Part shown: positions 28,601-36,676 of the stretch, one piece after another
How positions within the stretch are numbered: the stretch's first letter is position 1
Layout of the letters: each line of letters opens with the position of its first letter
Source: Hyalangium gracile
GTDB taxonomy: Bacteria; Myxococcota; Myxococcia; Myxococcales; Myxococcaceae
Reading direction: 5' to 3'
NCBI RefSeq assembly: GCF_020103725.1
Contig: NZ_JAHXBG010000028.1
Span: 62,001-126,000, forward strand
Length of the DNA: 64,000 bases
Notes under the pieces: model-generated
Databases searched by the model: none
Told to the model about the DNA's origin: nothing
The model's input: only the letters and a program-made list of their open reading frames with translations
Translations under genes and position numbers: made by a program

Positions 28601-28709
28601 CTCCGCCGGTGGCCAGCAGTCCTTCGTCGTGTTCTCGCGCTATGACACGGAGCCGAACCAGGGCAGCCGGCGGGCCCGCGGCAGCTTCTTCTCCTTCGAG
28701 ACCCCATGA
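25653..28709 (+). CDS. Large lipoprotein with about 13 beta-rich repeats
   Basis: 1018 residues from the ATG at 25653, which has GGGAGGGA upstream. The signal peptide ends in SSISC, so it is a lipoprotein. Residues 30-280 are a non-repetitive head. From about 290 to 1000 there are 13 repeats of roughly 53 residues, each with a core like SNGTDYLVVW followed by DIYGARV and a GxVLD turn. The pattern suggests one or two beta-propellers on the cell surface. Myxobacteria carry many such proteins, but no function is established to my knowledge. Its stop overlaps the aminotransferase fragment that follows. Confidence 0.8.
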   Translation: MFRLQCGRNLLSVLFSVVITSSISCGGSEVRSADASAPQASAMSPAPAPFDVEAVIRQVHFAYRPEQNGWQGGHSSYEVHADPRGGLTLTPVHTRLEESEKPELLESGEPVSPPTVELETGAPLFLGAAQVMRGDTTVSADEPQGLVEGDGHLSFSHGSVVEHLRNDEEGVEQSWHFASAPDGQGELHVSLPVTGLVFARTTEQGLHFTDARTGMGFRYGHGTWVDGQGRRTAVPAEFSQGRIRMSVPEQVLASAAFPARLEAKVTYEMIIDGQLVAADLAVRSFPALAFNGTNYLLAWRNTRGGLYNIYATRVSSTGTILDEPGLVVSTGPGNSADPQVASNGTDFYVVWSQFQGETWSVRGTVVSSEGVVAEPGGRRLSAAVGSENWPHVASDGRNYLATWYTSGADGTSNVYARRVSSTGQVLDTADIPIATGEGYDETSPVVASNRSVYLVAWSDERGGSSRAYATRVSSDGVVLDPPGGFALSGSSLQYVQAVASNGTNFLAVWLDYRNTGSRDLYASRVTADGAVVDGAGLVVATTRSISESYASVASNGTDYLVAWTAWNTASSTFQNLGCRILASAVGTSPVLDTTSLVLSPNASHKHPVIAPAGSDYLVAWDGTSTATTDLYSARVSASGTVTAGGGFPLKTVSALYQAEPVVASNGTNYLVVWTETGGGTIKIQGARVSREGGVLDMHGLRLTTAARERQAPAVSSNGTDYLVTWMDYREGNWDIYGGRVLGSGPAASAVLDPNGFIISADPAFQNFPAVGSNGKDYLVVWRRDATGRGDVHGARVANTGAVLDPAGIAISTNPVEHYTPRVAFNGTHYLTVWAEYQSATSWDIHGARLTSDGVVLDTSPLIISGGLAEQFEPDVASNGTDFFVVWTDYRSRTNQDIYGARVSGAGVVLDNAGIALCTESVQQSSPRVAFDGANYVAAWADFRWDSAWDVYATQVTAEGTVGAPDGFSVVYNARETEPFVSLASAGGQQSFVVFSRYDTEPNQGSRRARGSFFSFETP
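26520..28600 (+). repeat. Tandem protein-coding repeats, about 13 units of about 160 bases
   Basis: Unit cores at the protein level run in order: FNGTNYLLAW, SNGTDFYVVW, SDGRNYLATW, SNRSVYLVAW, SNGTNFLAVW, SNGTDYLVAW, PAGSDYLVAW, SNGTNYLVVW, SNGTDYLVTW, SNGKDYLVVW, FNGTHYLTVW, SNGTDFFVVW and FDGANYVAAW. The DNA is also similar between units, so the array could recombine. Confidence 0.8.
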
Positions 28710-29187
28710 TTATGTCGCTCCCCAGCACAGGGACGGCCGGCCGCTGGAGCTGAACTGGATCACCCGGCTGGGCAACGAGGACTTCTCCCGCCTGGTGGAC
28801 TACCGAGACGAGTTCCAGCCCGGAGCGCGTCGGTTCGACGTGGGCGAGCGCAGCAACTTCCTCCTGGTGCCCATGGCGATCGCCGCCCTGCGCCAGCTGT
28901 ACGAGTGGGGCGTCGGGTCCATCCAGGAGACGCTGCGGGAGCTGACGCGTCGGGCCGCCCGGGGAGCGGAGGCGCTGGGGCTGGAGGTGGCTCCGGAGGC
29001 CAACCGGTCCGGGCACCTCGTGGGCCTGCGCCGTCGCGGAGGCTATCGCTCCGATGTGCCCGCGCGGCTGGCCGCGCGTCAGGTCTACGTCAGTGGGCGG
29101 GGAGACAACCTGCGCGTCTCGCCGCACCTGTACAACACCGCCGAGGACGTGGATCGGCTGCTCGAGGCGCTCGCGTCGCTGCGGTGA
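28702..29187 (+). pseudogene. C-terminal fragment of a class V aminotransferase
   Basis: About 160 codons reading HDYVAPQHRDGRPLELNWIT, then SRLVDYRDEFQPGARRFDVG and LLVPMAIAALRQLYEWGV. These are hallmarks of the C-terminal half of class V PLP aminotransferases (selenocysteine lyase/EgtE-like). The N-terminal 200 or so residues, with the PLP lysine, are missing. The frame extends a little upstream, but only inside the repeat-lipoprotein gene in another frame and without family sequence. No good start codon is present. No matching N-terminal half was seen before 25653, so this looks like a deletion relic. Confidence 0.75.
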
Positions 29188-29192
29188 GCGGC

Positions 29193-29942
29193 CTACCGGG
29201 CCATGTCGAGCTTGATGTGGAAGTTGTAGGACACGCTGACGGGCTTGCCCTGGTACTGCACCGGGCTGTAGCGGCGGGTCTCCAGCGCGGCGAGGACGGC
29301 CTCGTTCATGTGCGTCACGCCCTTGATGATGCGGCACTTCTCGACTTCGCCCTCGCGGGTGATGACGCACTTTGCGATGAGGGTGCCGCTGACGTGGGCC
29401 TCGCGCGCCTCGCGGGTGTACTCGATGTGAGCTCCGCTCAACAGCCTGGGCGGCGTCATGGTGCCGAAGGAGAAGGGCAGCGTCTCCTCGCCCGTGGGCT
29501 CCATGACCGTGGTCATCGCGCCCTTGAGGGCCTCGCAGGTGACGCAGGTGCCACCGGCCAGGCCATCCGGCTTGCCATTGGGATCGTAGGGGAGACCGGT
29601 GTCATCGGAAGGCTCGGCCGGCTCATCCTTCGTGGTGGTCGGCTCGACCTCGACCGGTGTTTTCTGGGGGATGACGGTGGGCTGCACCATCGGGTTGGGC
29701 CTGGGCTTGGGCTTGGGCTGCTCGGCCACCGCCTTCACGGCGGGAGGGTTGGGGGTGCCGCGCGGCGGGGCGGCGTGCTTGAAGACGACGACGGGGTCCT
29801 CGTCCTTCACCTTCTCGGCCACTCCCGCCGAGATGACCATCACCGCGGCGAAGAGTCCCGCGTGCACCAGCAGGGACACTCCCGCGCCCGTCCCGAGACG
29901 ACGGGCTCTCCACTCTTGCTGATCGATGACCGACTGGAACAT
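29193..29942 (-). CDS. TonB-family energy transducer
   Basis: 249 residues. One N-terminal membrane helix (about 20-42, GVSLLVHAGLFAAVMVISAG) precedes a proline/lysine-rich periplasmic spacer (QPKPKPRPNP) and a C-terminal TonB domain (from about 160; VSGTLIAKCVITREGEVE, then AVLAALETRRYSPVQYQGK). It should couple the proton motive force to an outer-membrane transporter. A cysteine pair, CVTCEA, lies between spacer and domain. No exbBD or receptor gene is nearby, so its partner is elsewhere. Confidence 0.88.
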   Translation of the reverse strand: MFQSVIDQQEWRARRLGTGAGVSLLVHAGLFAAVMVISAGVAEKVKDEDPVVVFKHAAPPRGTPNPPAVKAVAEQPKPKPRPNPMVQPTVIPQKTPVEVEPTTTKDEPAEPSDDTGLPYDPNGKPDGLAGGTCVTCEALKGAMTTVMEPTGEETLPFSFGTMTPPRLLSGAHIEYTREAREAHVSGTLIAKCVITREGEVEKCRIIKGVTHMNEAVLAALETRRYSPVQYQGKPVSVSYNFHIKLDMAR

Positions 29943-30097
29943 GACTGGCCTCCCACAGGCGGGCGCTCCCCACAGGGGCAGGCCGCACCATGCGGCCCTT
30001 CACCCGCGTGGGCTGAGGTCCGGAGCGCCCCTGTCCACGCACCCCTCAAGGTAGGGAGGCGAGGCGCTCCGATGGCCGTGGCAGGTCCATCTTTCCG

Positions 30098-30823
30098 TCA
30101 TGGTTTCGTCATGGCGTCGATCACCATCCGGTAGCCCACCCCGCGGATGGTGTGGATGGTGAAGCCCGAGGTGCTCGTCCAGCCGAGCTTCTTCTTCAGG
30201 TTGGAGACGAAGTTGTCCACCGTGCGCGGGTCCACCACGACGTCCTGGCCCCACACCGTGTCGAGGATCTCCTGCCGGGTGAGGGCTCGGTCCCGGTTGC
30301 GGACCAGGTAGGCCAGCAGATCGAACTCGGTGCGCGTCAGCTCGATGGTGCCGCCGTCGCCGCGCGCGAGCGTGCGCTTGCCGAGATCCAGCGAGAAGCC
30401 GGCGAAGGCCATCACCTGGGGAGGCGGGGTGCCGGCCCGGCGCACGAGCGCTCGCACGCGCAGGAGCAGCTCCCGCAGCCGGTAGGGCTTGGTCAGGTAG
30501 TCCTGCGCGCCGGCCTCGAAGCCGCGGACGATGTCGTCCTCCAGCGTGCGCGCGGTGAGCATCATCACCATGCTCTGCACGCCCGCGGCGCGCAGCCTCC
30601 GGCACAGCGAGTAGCCGTCCTCGCCGGGGAGCATCACGTCCAGGATGAGCAGATCGAAGGTGCGGCCGTTCAGCAGCGCCTCGGCCTCGCGGGCGTTGGA
30701 GGTGGCGGCCACGTCGTAGCCCTCGTCCTGGAGGTTGTCCCGGAGGCCGACCCGGAGGTGGGCGTCGTCCTCGACGATGAGGATGGAGGGGCGGGTGGAG
30801 GGCGGCGGGCTCTGGGTCGTCAT
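30098..30823 (-). CDS. OmpR/PhoB-type response regulator
   Basis: 241 residues. The receiver domain starts ILIVEDD and has acceptor Asp62 in LLILDVMLPGEDG and the conserved lysine in YLTKPYRL. A winged-helix DNA-binding domain follows (LTRTEFDLLAYLVRNRDRAL, then TVDNFVSNLKKKLG and IRGVGYRM). The ATG at 30823 overlaps the stop of the sensor kinase (ATGA), so the two are translationally coupled and are surely cognate. Confidence 0.93.
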   Translation of the reverse strand: MTTQSPPPSTRPSILIVEDDAHLRVGLRDNLQDEGYDVAATSNAREAEALLNGRTFDLLILDVMLPGEDGYSLCRRLRAAGVQSMVMMLTARTLEDDIVRGFEAGAQDYLTKPYRLRELLLRVRALVRRAGTPPPQVMAFAGFSLDLGKRTLARGDGGTIELTRTEFDLLAYLVRNRDRALTRQEILDTVWGQDVVVDPRTVDNFVSNLKKKLGWTSTSGFTIHTIRGVGYRMVIDAMTKP

Positions 30824-32649
30824 CGGTCCGGCTCGGGAAAGGTCAGCGCGAAGGTGGTTCCCTGGGGGGTGGAGGCGGCGATGCGGAGCTCGCCCCCGTG
30901 CACATGCATGATCCTGCGGCAGAGCGCGAGTCCCAGCCCGCTGCCGTGCACCTCGGGGCCGGGTTGTGTCAGCCGGTAGAAGTCCTGGAAGACGTTCTCC
31001 CACTCGCTCTCGGGGATGCCGATGCCGTTGTCCGTGAACAGCACCGTGCAGCCCAGGCCCGGAGGCGCGTGGACGCGCACGGAGATCTCCACGGGGTTGC
31101 GCTGGTTGTAGGCGCAGGCGTTGCGGCCCAGGTTGGACAGCAGCAGGCGCAGCAGGGAGGGATCGGCCCGCAGCTCCACGTCCCCCACCTCCGCCTCGAG
31201 CCGCACCGGGACGCTCGTGGCGCTGGAGAGATCCGCGCGAAGCGTGCCGATGAGCTCCTCCATCCTCACCTGGGAGAGCCTGGGCACCCAGCGGCCCTTG
31301 TCGATGCGGTTGAAGGACAGGATGTTCTCGACGAGGAAGTGCAGCCCGTCGGTGGCCTGGAGGATGCGGGCCGGGTAGTCCCGCACCTCGGGAGAGCCGC
31401 CCGCGCGCATCTCCAGCGTCTCGGCCAGCAGCCGGATGGAGGCCAGCGGGGTGCGCAGCTCGTGCGAGACGGTGGCCACGAAGTCGCTCTTGAGCTCCAG
31501 GAAGCGGTACTTGCGGTGCTGCGCCAGCCCGGCCAGCACCACGATGGCCACCGCGAGCGCCCCGCAGATGGCCACCAGCATCGTCTTCAGCCGGTAGCGC
31601 TGGACGATGGCCTCCTCCTCGGCGGCCCAGTGGGGGACGAGCGCGGTGACCTCGAGGGTGGAGAGGGGCTGCACCGCGTCCGTCTGGCCCAGGCGCACCC
31701 GGTCATCCTTGCCGAGCAGCTCCCGCTCGCGCATCTCCAGCGTCACCTCCTGGAGGAGCTCCTCCGGCTCGATGGCGATGCCCCGGACGAGCTCGCCGCT
31801 CGGCTCCAGGTACCAGCGCTCGCCGATGAGGGTGGGCTCGGAGAGGTTGCTCGGCAGCACGATGGCGCCCGTGCCCAGCTCCTGCACCCGTGAGGTGAAG
31901 TCCTCGACGGGCTCGCCGAGCCGGAGGCTGAGCTCGCGGATGCGCTCGTACAGGAAGTTGAAGTCGGCCTGGGTGAAGCGCTGGCACTCGCGCAGCAGAT
32001 CCCGCTGCAGCCCGGCGGCATAGGCCGTACCGCCGAACTCATCCGCCAGCCCGCCCCGGAGCAGCCCGCGGATCAGCGGCTGGGTGGCTTCCTCATAGAG
32101 GAGCCGCTCCACCAGGGCCAGGGTGAAGGGGAGCTCCTCCGTCGCGGGCAGCGGGTGCTCGGCGCGGTAGCGCAGCAGCTCCTCCATGCGAGCCACCGCG
32201 CGCGCCTCCTTCCCCGCCGCGAAGTCGGCCTCCACCGAGCGCAGCAGCTCCAGCCGCCGCTGCCACGGCCCCGGTGTCGACAGGCCCGAAAGGCCGTTGA
32301 CGATCTCGTCATGGAGCGTCGCGGCGGGGCCTCTCCAGCCGGGCCGGGGCCGGGGGAGCCGGGGCAGGAACTGGTACTCGCGGAACAGCAGGTAGAGCCC
32401 GTCGGCCTGGACGAGCGGATCCTCCACGGCCTGGTTGATGTGGAGGATGTTCGAGGCCAGCCGCTGCTTCAGCTTCTGCCGCAGGGACTCCGCGCCGTAG
32501 CGCTCGAGCTCGTCGTGGTGGGCGCGCAGCTGCGCGCGGGCATCGTCGGTCTCCTGGGCGAAGAGGCGCTGCAGGCTCACCAGGCCCCAGCCGAGCGCCA
32601 GGAGGCCGATTCCGAGTGCCACGAGCGTGGGAAGGAGCCGACGCAGCAT
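30820..32649 (-). CDS. Transmembrane sensor histidine kinase
   Basis: 609 residues. Two membrane helices (about 5-28 and 352-372) flank a long periplasmic domain of unknown fold. The cytoplasmic part has the H-box FVATVSHELRTPLASIRLL, N-box LLLSNLGRNACAYN, DNGIGIPE and GSGLGLALCRRI. The phosphoryl group should pass to the regulator encoded downstream with an ATGA overlap. The gene begins 33 bases after the split kinase at 32683, so three signalling genes probably share a transcript. The signal sensed is unknown. Confidence 0.92.
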   Translation of the reverse strand: MLRRLLPTLVALGIGLLALGWGLVSLQRLFAQETDDARAQLRAHHDELERYGAESLRQKLKQRLASNILHINQAVEDPLVQADGLYLLFREYQFLPRLPRPRPGWRGPAATLHDEIVNGLSGLSTPGPWQRRLELLRSVEADFAAGKEARAVARMEELLRYRAEHPLPATEELPFTLALVERLLYEEATQPLIRGLLRGGLADEFGGTAYAAGLQRDLLRECQRFTQADFNFLYERIRELSLRLGEPVEDFTSRVQELGTGAIVLPSNLSEPTLIGERWYLEPSGELVRGIAIEPEELLQEVTLEMRERELLGKDDRVRLGQTDAVQPLSTLEVTALVPHWAAEEEAIVQRYRLKTMLVAICGALAVAIVVLAGLAQHRKYRFLELKSDFVATVSHELRTPLASIRLLAETLEMRAGGSPEVRDYPARILQATDGLHFLVENILSFNRIDKGRWVPRLSQVRMEELIGTLRADLSSATSVPVRLEAEVGDVELRADPSLLRLLLSNLGRNACAYNQRNPVEISVRVHAPPGLGCTVLFTDNGIGIPESEWENVFQDFYRLTQPGPEVHGSGLGLALCRRIMHVHGGELRIAASTPQGTTFALTFPEPDR

Positions 32650-32682
32650 CTGCCGCCACTATCGCACAAGCCGGGCGCTGGC

Positions 32683-33171
32683 TCAGCTCGCCAGGCCGTG
32701 CTCGTGCTGGGGCGGGCTGGCCACGGGGCTACCCGCCGCCGGCAGGACGATGGTGAAGAGGGTGCCCACGCCCGGCTGGCTCTCGGCGCGCAGCGAGCCT
32801 CCCAGGCTCGTGACGATGGCGTGGCTCACGGACAGCCCCATGCCGGTGCTGCTCATACGGGTGGTGAAGAAGGGCTCGAAGAGGCGCGAGAGCACCTCCG
32901 GCGTCATCCCGGCGCCGGTGTCCTGGACCTCGATGACCACCTCGCCGCTGGCGTTGGCGCGGGTGGTGACGCGCAGCACGTTGCGGGCGGCGTCCTGCTC
33001 GGACATGGCCTGCACGGCGTTGAGCAGCAGGTTGAGGAACACCTGCCCCAGCCGCGCCTCGTCCGCCTCCACCGGCGGCACGGGCTGGAAGTCCTTCTCC
33101 AGGCGGGCGCGGTGGCGCAGCTCGCCGCGGATGAGCTTCAGGCTGTCCTCCAGCACCGGGTGCACGTCCAC
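32683..33171 (-). CDS. Histidine kinase ATPase part, separated by frameshift from its N-terminal half
   Basis: 162 codons covering only the end of the dimerisation helix and the HATPase domain: VDVHPVLEDSLKLIRGELRH, N-box VFLNLLLNAVQAM, DTGAGMTPEV and GMGLSVSHAI. It is the direct continuation of the kinase ending at 33138 but lies in another frame. Reading upstream in this frame gives RHRARVDVHP, which joins sensibly to TREPP of the other frame if one C is added to the six-C run at 33186-33191. This suggests either an assembly/base-calling error or a recent inactivating mutation. A GTG at 33171 could start an orphan ATPase. Confidence 0.7.
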   Translation of the reverse strand: MDVHPVLEDSLKLIRGELRHRARLEKDFQPVPPVEADEARLGQVFLNLLLNAVQAMSEQDAARNVLRVTTRANASGEVVIEVQDTGAGMTPEVLSRLFEPFFTTRMSSTGMGLSVSHAIVTSLGGSLRAESQPGVGTLFTIVLPAAGSPVASPPQHEHGLAS

Positions 33172-34895
33172 CCGCGCGCGGTGGCGGGGGGCTCGCGCGT
33201 GAGCAGGCGCAGATCCTGGACGATGACCTTCAGCCGCTCGGCGCCCTCCTGGGACTCGCCCAGCGCATCCATCACCTCGTCGACGTCCGCCGCGTCCACT
33301 TCGCCGCGGCCTTGGCGCAGGGCCTCCCGGAGCCGGCCGATCTCCTCCCGGGCGAAGGAGAGGTTGGCCATGAGGAACGCCAGCGGGTTGTTCATCTCAT
33401 GGCCCACGCGCGCGGCCAGCGAGCCCAGCGACGCCATGCGATCGGCGTGCATCAGGCTTGCCTCCATCTGCTTGCGCGCGGTGACGTCCTTGGCGAAGAC
33501 GCGCAGGCTCTCGTTGTCCTGCAGGGGCGTGGCCACCACCTCCCAGTAGCGGCCGCCCAGCTGGACCAGCTCGGCCCCGTCCCGGGTGGCGTTGCGCCGC
33601 GCGTTCACCAGCGCCGCGCTGATGACGGGGTGGTGCACGCCCAGCTCCAGCAGATCCGGGAAGCAGACATGGGCGGGGGGGTTGGCGTAGCGCAGCTGGC
33701 CGTCGCGCCGCAGCTCCAGCATCGGATCGGGGTGGAGCAGGGGGAAGGAGGCCAGCCGGTACAGCTCCTGCTCCAGCGAGTCCCGATCGGTGATGTCGCG
33801 CAGCAGCAGGCCCAGGTCCGGCGCGGGCTCTCCCGGCTGGGCGGAGCGCAGCGTGGCCTCGGCGGCATACATGCGCGTCTGCCCCTGCGCCTCCATGCGG
33901 AACTGCATCCGGCCGCTCACCTGGTTGAGGCGGGTGGAGCGCACCAGCGACTCCAGCGGGATGGCGGCCTCCAGCGGCAGCAGCTCCATCAAGGGCTGCC
34001 CCTCGCAGGCGCGCACGTCCCGGCCGAAGACGGTGCCGCTGGAGGACCAGACGTGTCGGCAACGCTCCTCCGCGTCGAGATCCAGCGTGAGGTACTCCGA
34101 GTTCATGGCGGGCGGGAGCTCCGAGGCCGGGCCCGAGGAGCCCCGGACGAGGGTGAAGCCTTGGATGTCGAAGGGAGCCTGCGCTGGCTCCAGGCCGCCC
34201 TCGTCTCGGCTCATGGCGGTGATGGCGGCGACCACGGCGGCGGCCTCGGCCTCCGGCATCCGGTTGGAGATGATGATGCCGTCGGCGAGGGTGGGGCCCG
34301 TGAAGGAGAACGGGTAGAGCCGGCGCTCGTCGGGCCCCACTCGCTCGGCGAGCTGGGCCCGGACCATGTACTCCTCCATGTGCGTGGTGAAGTGGGCGGT
34401 GACGTCCGCTTCACCGGAGAGCACGGCCAGCAGCGCCTGGCGGTAGGTGCCATGGAAGCGCTGCTCGGCGAAGAGCTCCGAGGGGTTGAGGCCCAGGGAC
34501 TCCAGGTGGCGCTTGGGCAGCAGGTAGCCCGCGGTGGACAGCGGGGCCACCCAGGCGGCGCGCTTGCCACGCAGCTGCTCCAGCGTGAGCGGCTCCTCGG
34601 CGCGGCAGATGAAGGCGGCGTGGTAGTACCAGCGGCCGGCCCGCACGGCGCGGAGCACGGCTCGCGACTGGGGCTCGAAGGCGTTGCACTGCTCCGCGGT
34701 GGCCAGCGCCATGTCCACCCGGCCCGCCATGAGCTCCTGCTCCACGCTCTCGTACGTCCGCGCCTGCTCCATGATCACCGGCCGGCCCAGCCGCTGGGCA
34801 AGCACGCGGCCGAAGAACTCGGTACGTACCTGCTCCTTCACCTGCCCCAGCAGGGGATAGGTCAGGAAGCGGATGGGGGCGCCAGGCAGGGCCAA
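33138..34895 (-). CDS. PhnD-like/PAS sensor histidine kinase, N-terminal part
   Basis: Start TTG at 34895 chosen because AAGGAG lies eight bases upstream; an ATG at 34937 is the alternative. Residues 1-250 look like a phosphonate/phosphite ABC binding protein (PhnD family: FLTYPLLGQVKEQVRTEFFG, VDMALATAEQC, LRAVRAGRWYYHAAF) but lack a signal peptide, so this would be a cytoplasmic ligand sensor. PAS-like domains follow (about 270-470), then the H-box RVGHEMNNPLAFLMANLSFA. The catalytic ATPase domain is missing because the frame shifts near 33188 and stops at 33138. With one inserted base the full kinase would be about 740 residues. Confidence 0.75.
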   Translation of the reverse strand: MALPGAPIRFLTYPLLGQVKEQVRTEFFGRVLAQRLGRPVIMEQARTYESVEQELMAGRVDMALATAEQCNAFEPQSRAVLRAVRAGRWYYHAAFICRAEEPLTLEQLRGKRAAWVAPLSTAGYLLPKRHLESLGLNPSELFAEQRFHGTYRQALLAVLSGEADVTAHFTTHMEEYMVRAQLAERVGPDERRLYPFSFTGPTLADGIIISNRMPEAEAAAVVAAITAMSRDEGGLEPAQAPFDIQGFTLVRGSSGPASELPPAMNSEYLTLDLDAEERCRHVWSSSGTVFGRDVRACEGQPLMELLPLEAAIPLESLVRSTRLNQVSGRMQFRMEAQGQTRMYAAEATLRSAQPGEPAPDLGLLLRDITDRDSLEQELYRLASFPLLHPDPMLELRRDGQLRYANPPAHVCFPDLLELGVHHPVISAALVNARRNATRDGAELVQLGGRYWEVVATPLQDNESLRVFAKDVTARKQMEASLMHADRMASLGSLAARVGHEMNNPLAFLMANLSFAREEIGRLREALRQGRGEVDAADVDEVMDALGESQEGAERLKVIVQDLRLLTREPPATARGWTCTRCWRTA

Positions 34896-34903
34896 CCGAG
34901 ATA

Positions 34904-34909
34904 CTCCTT
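34904..34909 (-). promoter_or_regulatory. Ribosome binding site supporting a TTG start at 34895
   Basis: AAGGAG on the minus strand, eight bases before the TTG. The upstream ATG at 34937 has no comparable site. Confidence 0.5.
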
Positions 34910-35119
34910 CACGCGTCTGTTGCCCCACTATCCCCATGGCTCATGAGCATGCCGGAGGCGGGGAGGGAATCCAGGGGAAAACGGCTTTCCGTGTCTCCCG
35001 TTGCTTCTCCAGGGGGACTCGGAGACCCCTGCGTATTCTCGCTTTGAGCGAGGATATTGAGAAGAACCGGAACACTCACCGCTGCGAGCAAGACTCTCCG
35101 TATGGATGGATGGCCACGC

Positions 35120-36052
35120 ATGAATGATCGCTCTCTTCCAAAATTTTCGCCACGCCGGGAACTGGGGCGCACGGGGTTTCGAGCCACGGTGGTCGGGGTG
35201 GGAGATCTCGCGGATCGGTCGGTTCCAAGGGAGCAGTGCGTGGCCACGCTGCGCCGCGCCATGGATGCCGGGCTCAACCTGGTGGACACCGCGCCCGGGT
35301 ACGAGGAGGGCTACAGCGAGGAGCTCGTCGGCGAGGCCGTGCGAGGCCGGCGCGAGGGCCTCTTCGTCATCGACAAGATCGATCTGCTCGACCAGCCGGT
35401 GACGCCGCAGGTGGAGGAGAGCCTGGGCCGGCTGAAGCTGGAGGCGGTGGACTTGTTCGTCTTCCACGGTGTCTCGCAGCTCGAGGTGTGGGAGCGGCTC
35501 GCCGCGCCGGGCGGGGCGATGGAAGAGCTGGGGCGCTGCATCCAGGCGGGCAAGGCGCGCTTCCGGGGAATCTCCAGCCACCACCCGGACGTGCTGCGCG
35601 CGGCGCTCGAGACGGGCCTGTGCGACGTGGTGATGTTCCCCATCGGGCCGTGGTGCCACCGGCGGTACGTGGAGGAGATCCTCCCGCTGGCGCGCGCCCG
35701 GGGCGTGGGGACGGTGTGCTTCAAGACCTTCGGGGCGGGCAAGCTGCTGGGTGACACGGAGGGCTACGGGCGGCCGCTGCAGGCCCGGCCTCGGGGCAAG
35801 GTGAGCTCGGGAGGGCAGGAGGCGCCCGCTCCCTCGCTGCCCCACCTGTCGGTGGAGGAGTGCGTCCGCTACACGCTCACCATGGATCCGGACGTGGCGC
35901 TGCTGGGGATGAGCTTTCCCAACGAGCAGGACGCCGCGCTGGCGGCGGCGGCGGCCTTCCAGCCCCTGACGCCCGAGCAGCTCGCGGACGTGCGCCGCCG
36001 GGCCGCGCTCGCCATCGAGGGCAAGGGGGCGGTGTGGTGGGATCCGAAGTGA
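35120..36052 (+). CDS. Aldo/keto reductase family protein
   Basis: 310 residues from the ATG at 35120. The opening RRELGRTGFRATVVGVGDLA, the NLVDTAPGYEEGYSEELVGEA region (family Asp and Tyr) and FVIDKIDLL (catalytic lysine position) fit the aldo/keto reductase barrel. VDLFVFHGVSQ has the family histidine. C-terminal cofactor-loop residues are less clear, so NADPH use is inferred from family. No substrate can be assigned. It is divergent from the kinase at 34895 and convergent with the OsmC gene. Confidence 0.82.
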   Translation: MNDRSLPKFSPRRELGRTGFRATVVGVGDLADRSVPREQCVATLRRAMDAGLNLVDTAPGYEEGYSEELVGEAVRGRREGLFVIDKIDLLDQPVTPQVEESLGRLKLEAVDLFVFHGVSQLEVWERLAAPGGAMEELGRCIQAGKARFRGISSHHPDVLRAALETGLCDVVMFPIGPWCHRRYVEEILPLARARGVGTVCFKTFGAGKLLGDTEGYGRPLQARPRGKVSSGGQEAPAPSLPHLSVEECVRYTLTMDPDVALLGMSFPNEQDAALAAAAAFQPLTPEQLADVRRRAALAIEGKGAVWWDPK

Positions 36053-36068
36053 GCGGGGCCGAGCGCCC

Positions 36069-36518
36069 TCACGGGGTGCCGGCCACCTCCACGGTCAGCT
36101 CGATGCGCGGCTCGGCCTTGAGGGAGCAGCTGATGAAGCAGCGCTTGGGCACGTCCTGGAAGAGGGCTCGCACGGCCTCGGCGTCCGCCTCGCTCTTCAC
36201 CTGCACCACGGGGCGGATGGTGATCTCGGTGAAGCGGATGACGCCCTCCGCATCCGCGGCGAGGGTGCCGGCCGCGGTGCTGCGGTAGCCGGAGATCTGC
36301 ACGCTCTTGCGGCGAGCCAGGGCCAGGAAGGTGAGCAGGGTGCAGGACTCGGTGGCGCCCAGCAGCAGGGTCTCCGGCCCCCACTGGCCCGCCTTCCCTC
36401 CGAACTCGGGAGGCGCGCCGAAGCCCATTCCCGGCAGGCCCGGAGAGGCGAGCTCTCCCTCCAGCTCCTGGCTCCAGCGCAGCTGCGTCTCGTAGTTCCA
36501 GCTCTTCGTGCGGGGCAT
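36069..36518 (-). CDS. OsmC-family protein
   Basis: 149 residues from the ATG at 36518, chosen for the AAGGAGA site just upstream. The two OsmC cysteines are present: one in LLGATESCTLLTF near residue 66 and the other in KRCFISCSLKA near 130. The family reduces organic hydroperoxides through this pair, using thiols in the cytoplasm. It stands between a convergent reductase and a divergent U32 gene. Confidence 0.85.
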   Translation of the reverse strand: MPRTKSWNYETQLRWSQELEGELASPGLPGMGFGAPPEFGGKAGQWGPETLLLGATESCTLLTFLALARRKSVQISGYRSTAAGTLAADAEGVIRFTEITIRPVVQVKSEADAEAVRALFQDVPKRCFISCSLKAEPRIELTVEVAGTP

Positions 36519-36676
36519 CGTCGTCTCCTTCGTGGGCGGTGTGCGCCTCGGGTTCAGGTGCATCCACCGTACCCGAGGCGGGCCCGTGAGTGCCCGGTGA
36601 CCGGGTGGGCGAGAGCTTTGCGCGCTTGGGGCGACCGTGCGCAGGTTTTACGTCCCTGGCGTGTTAAGGAGGGACC

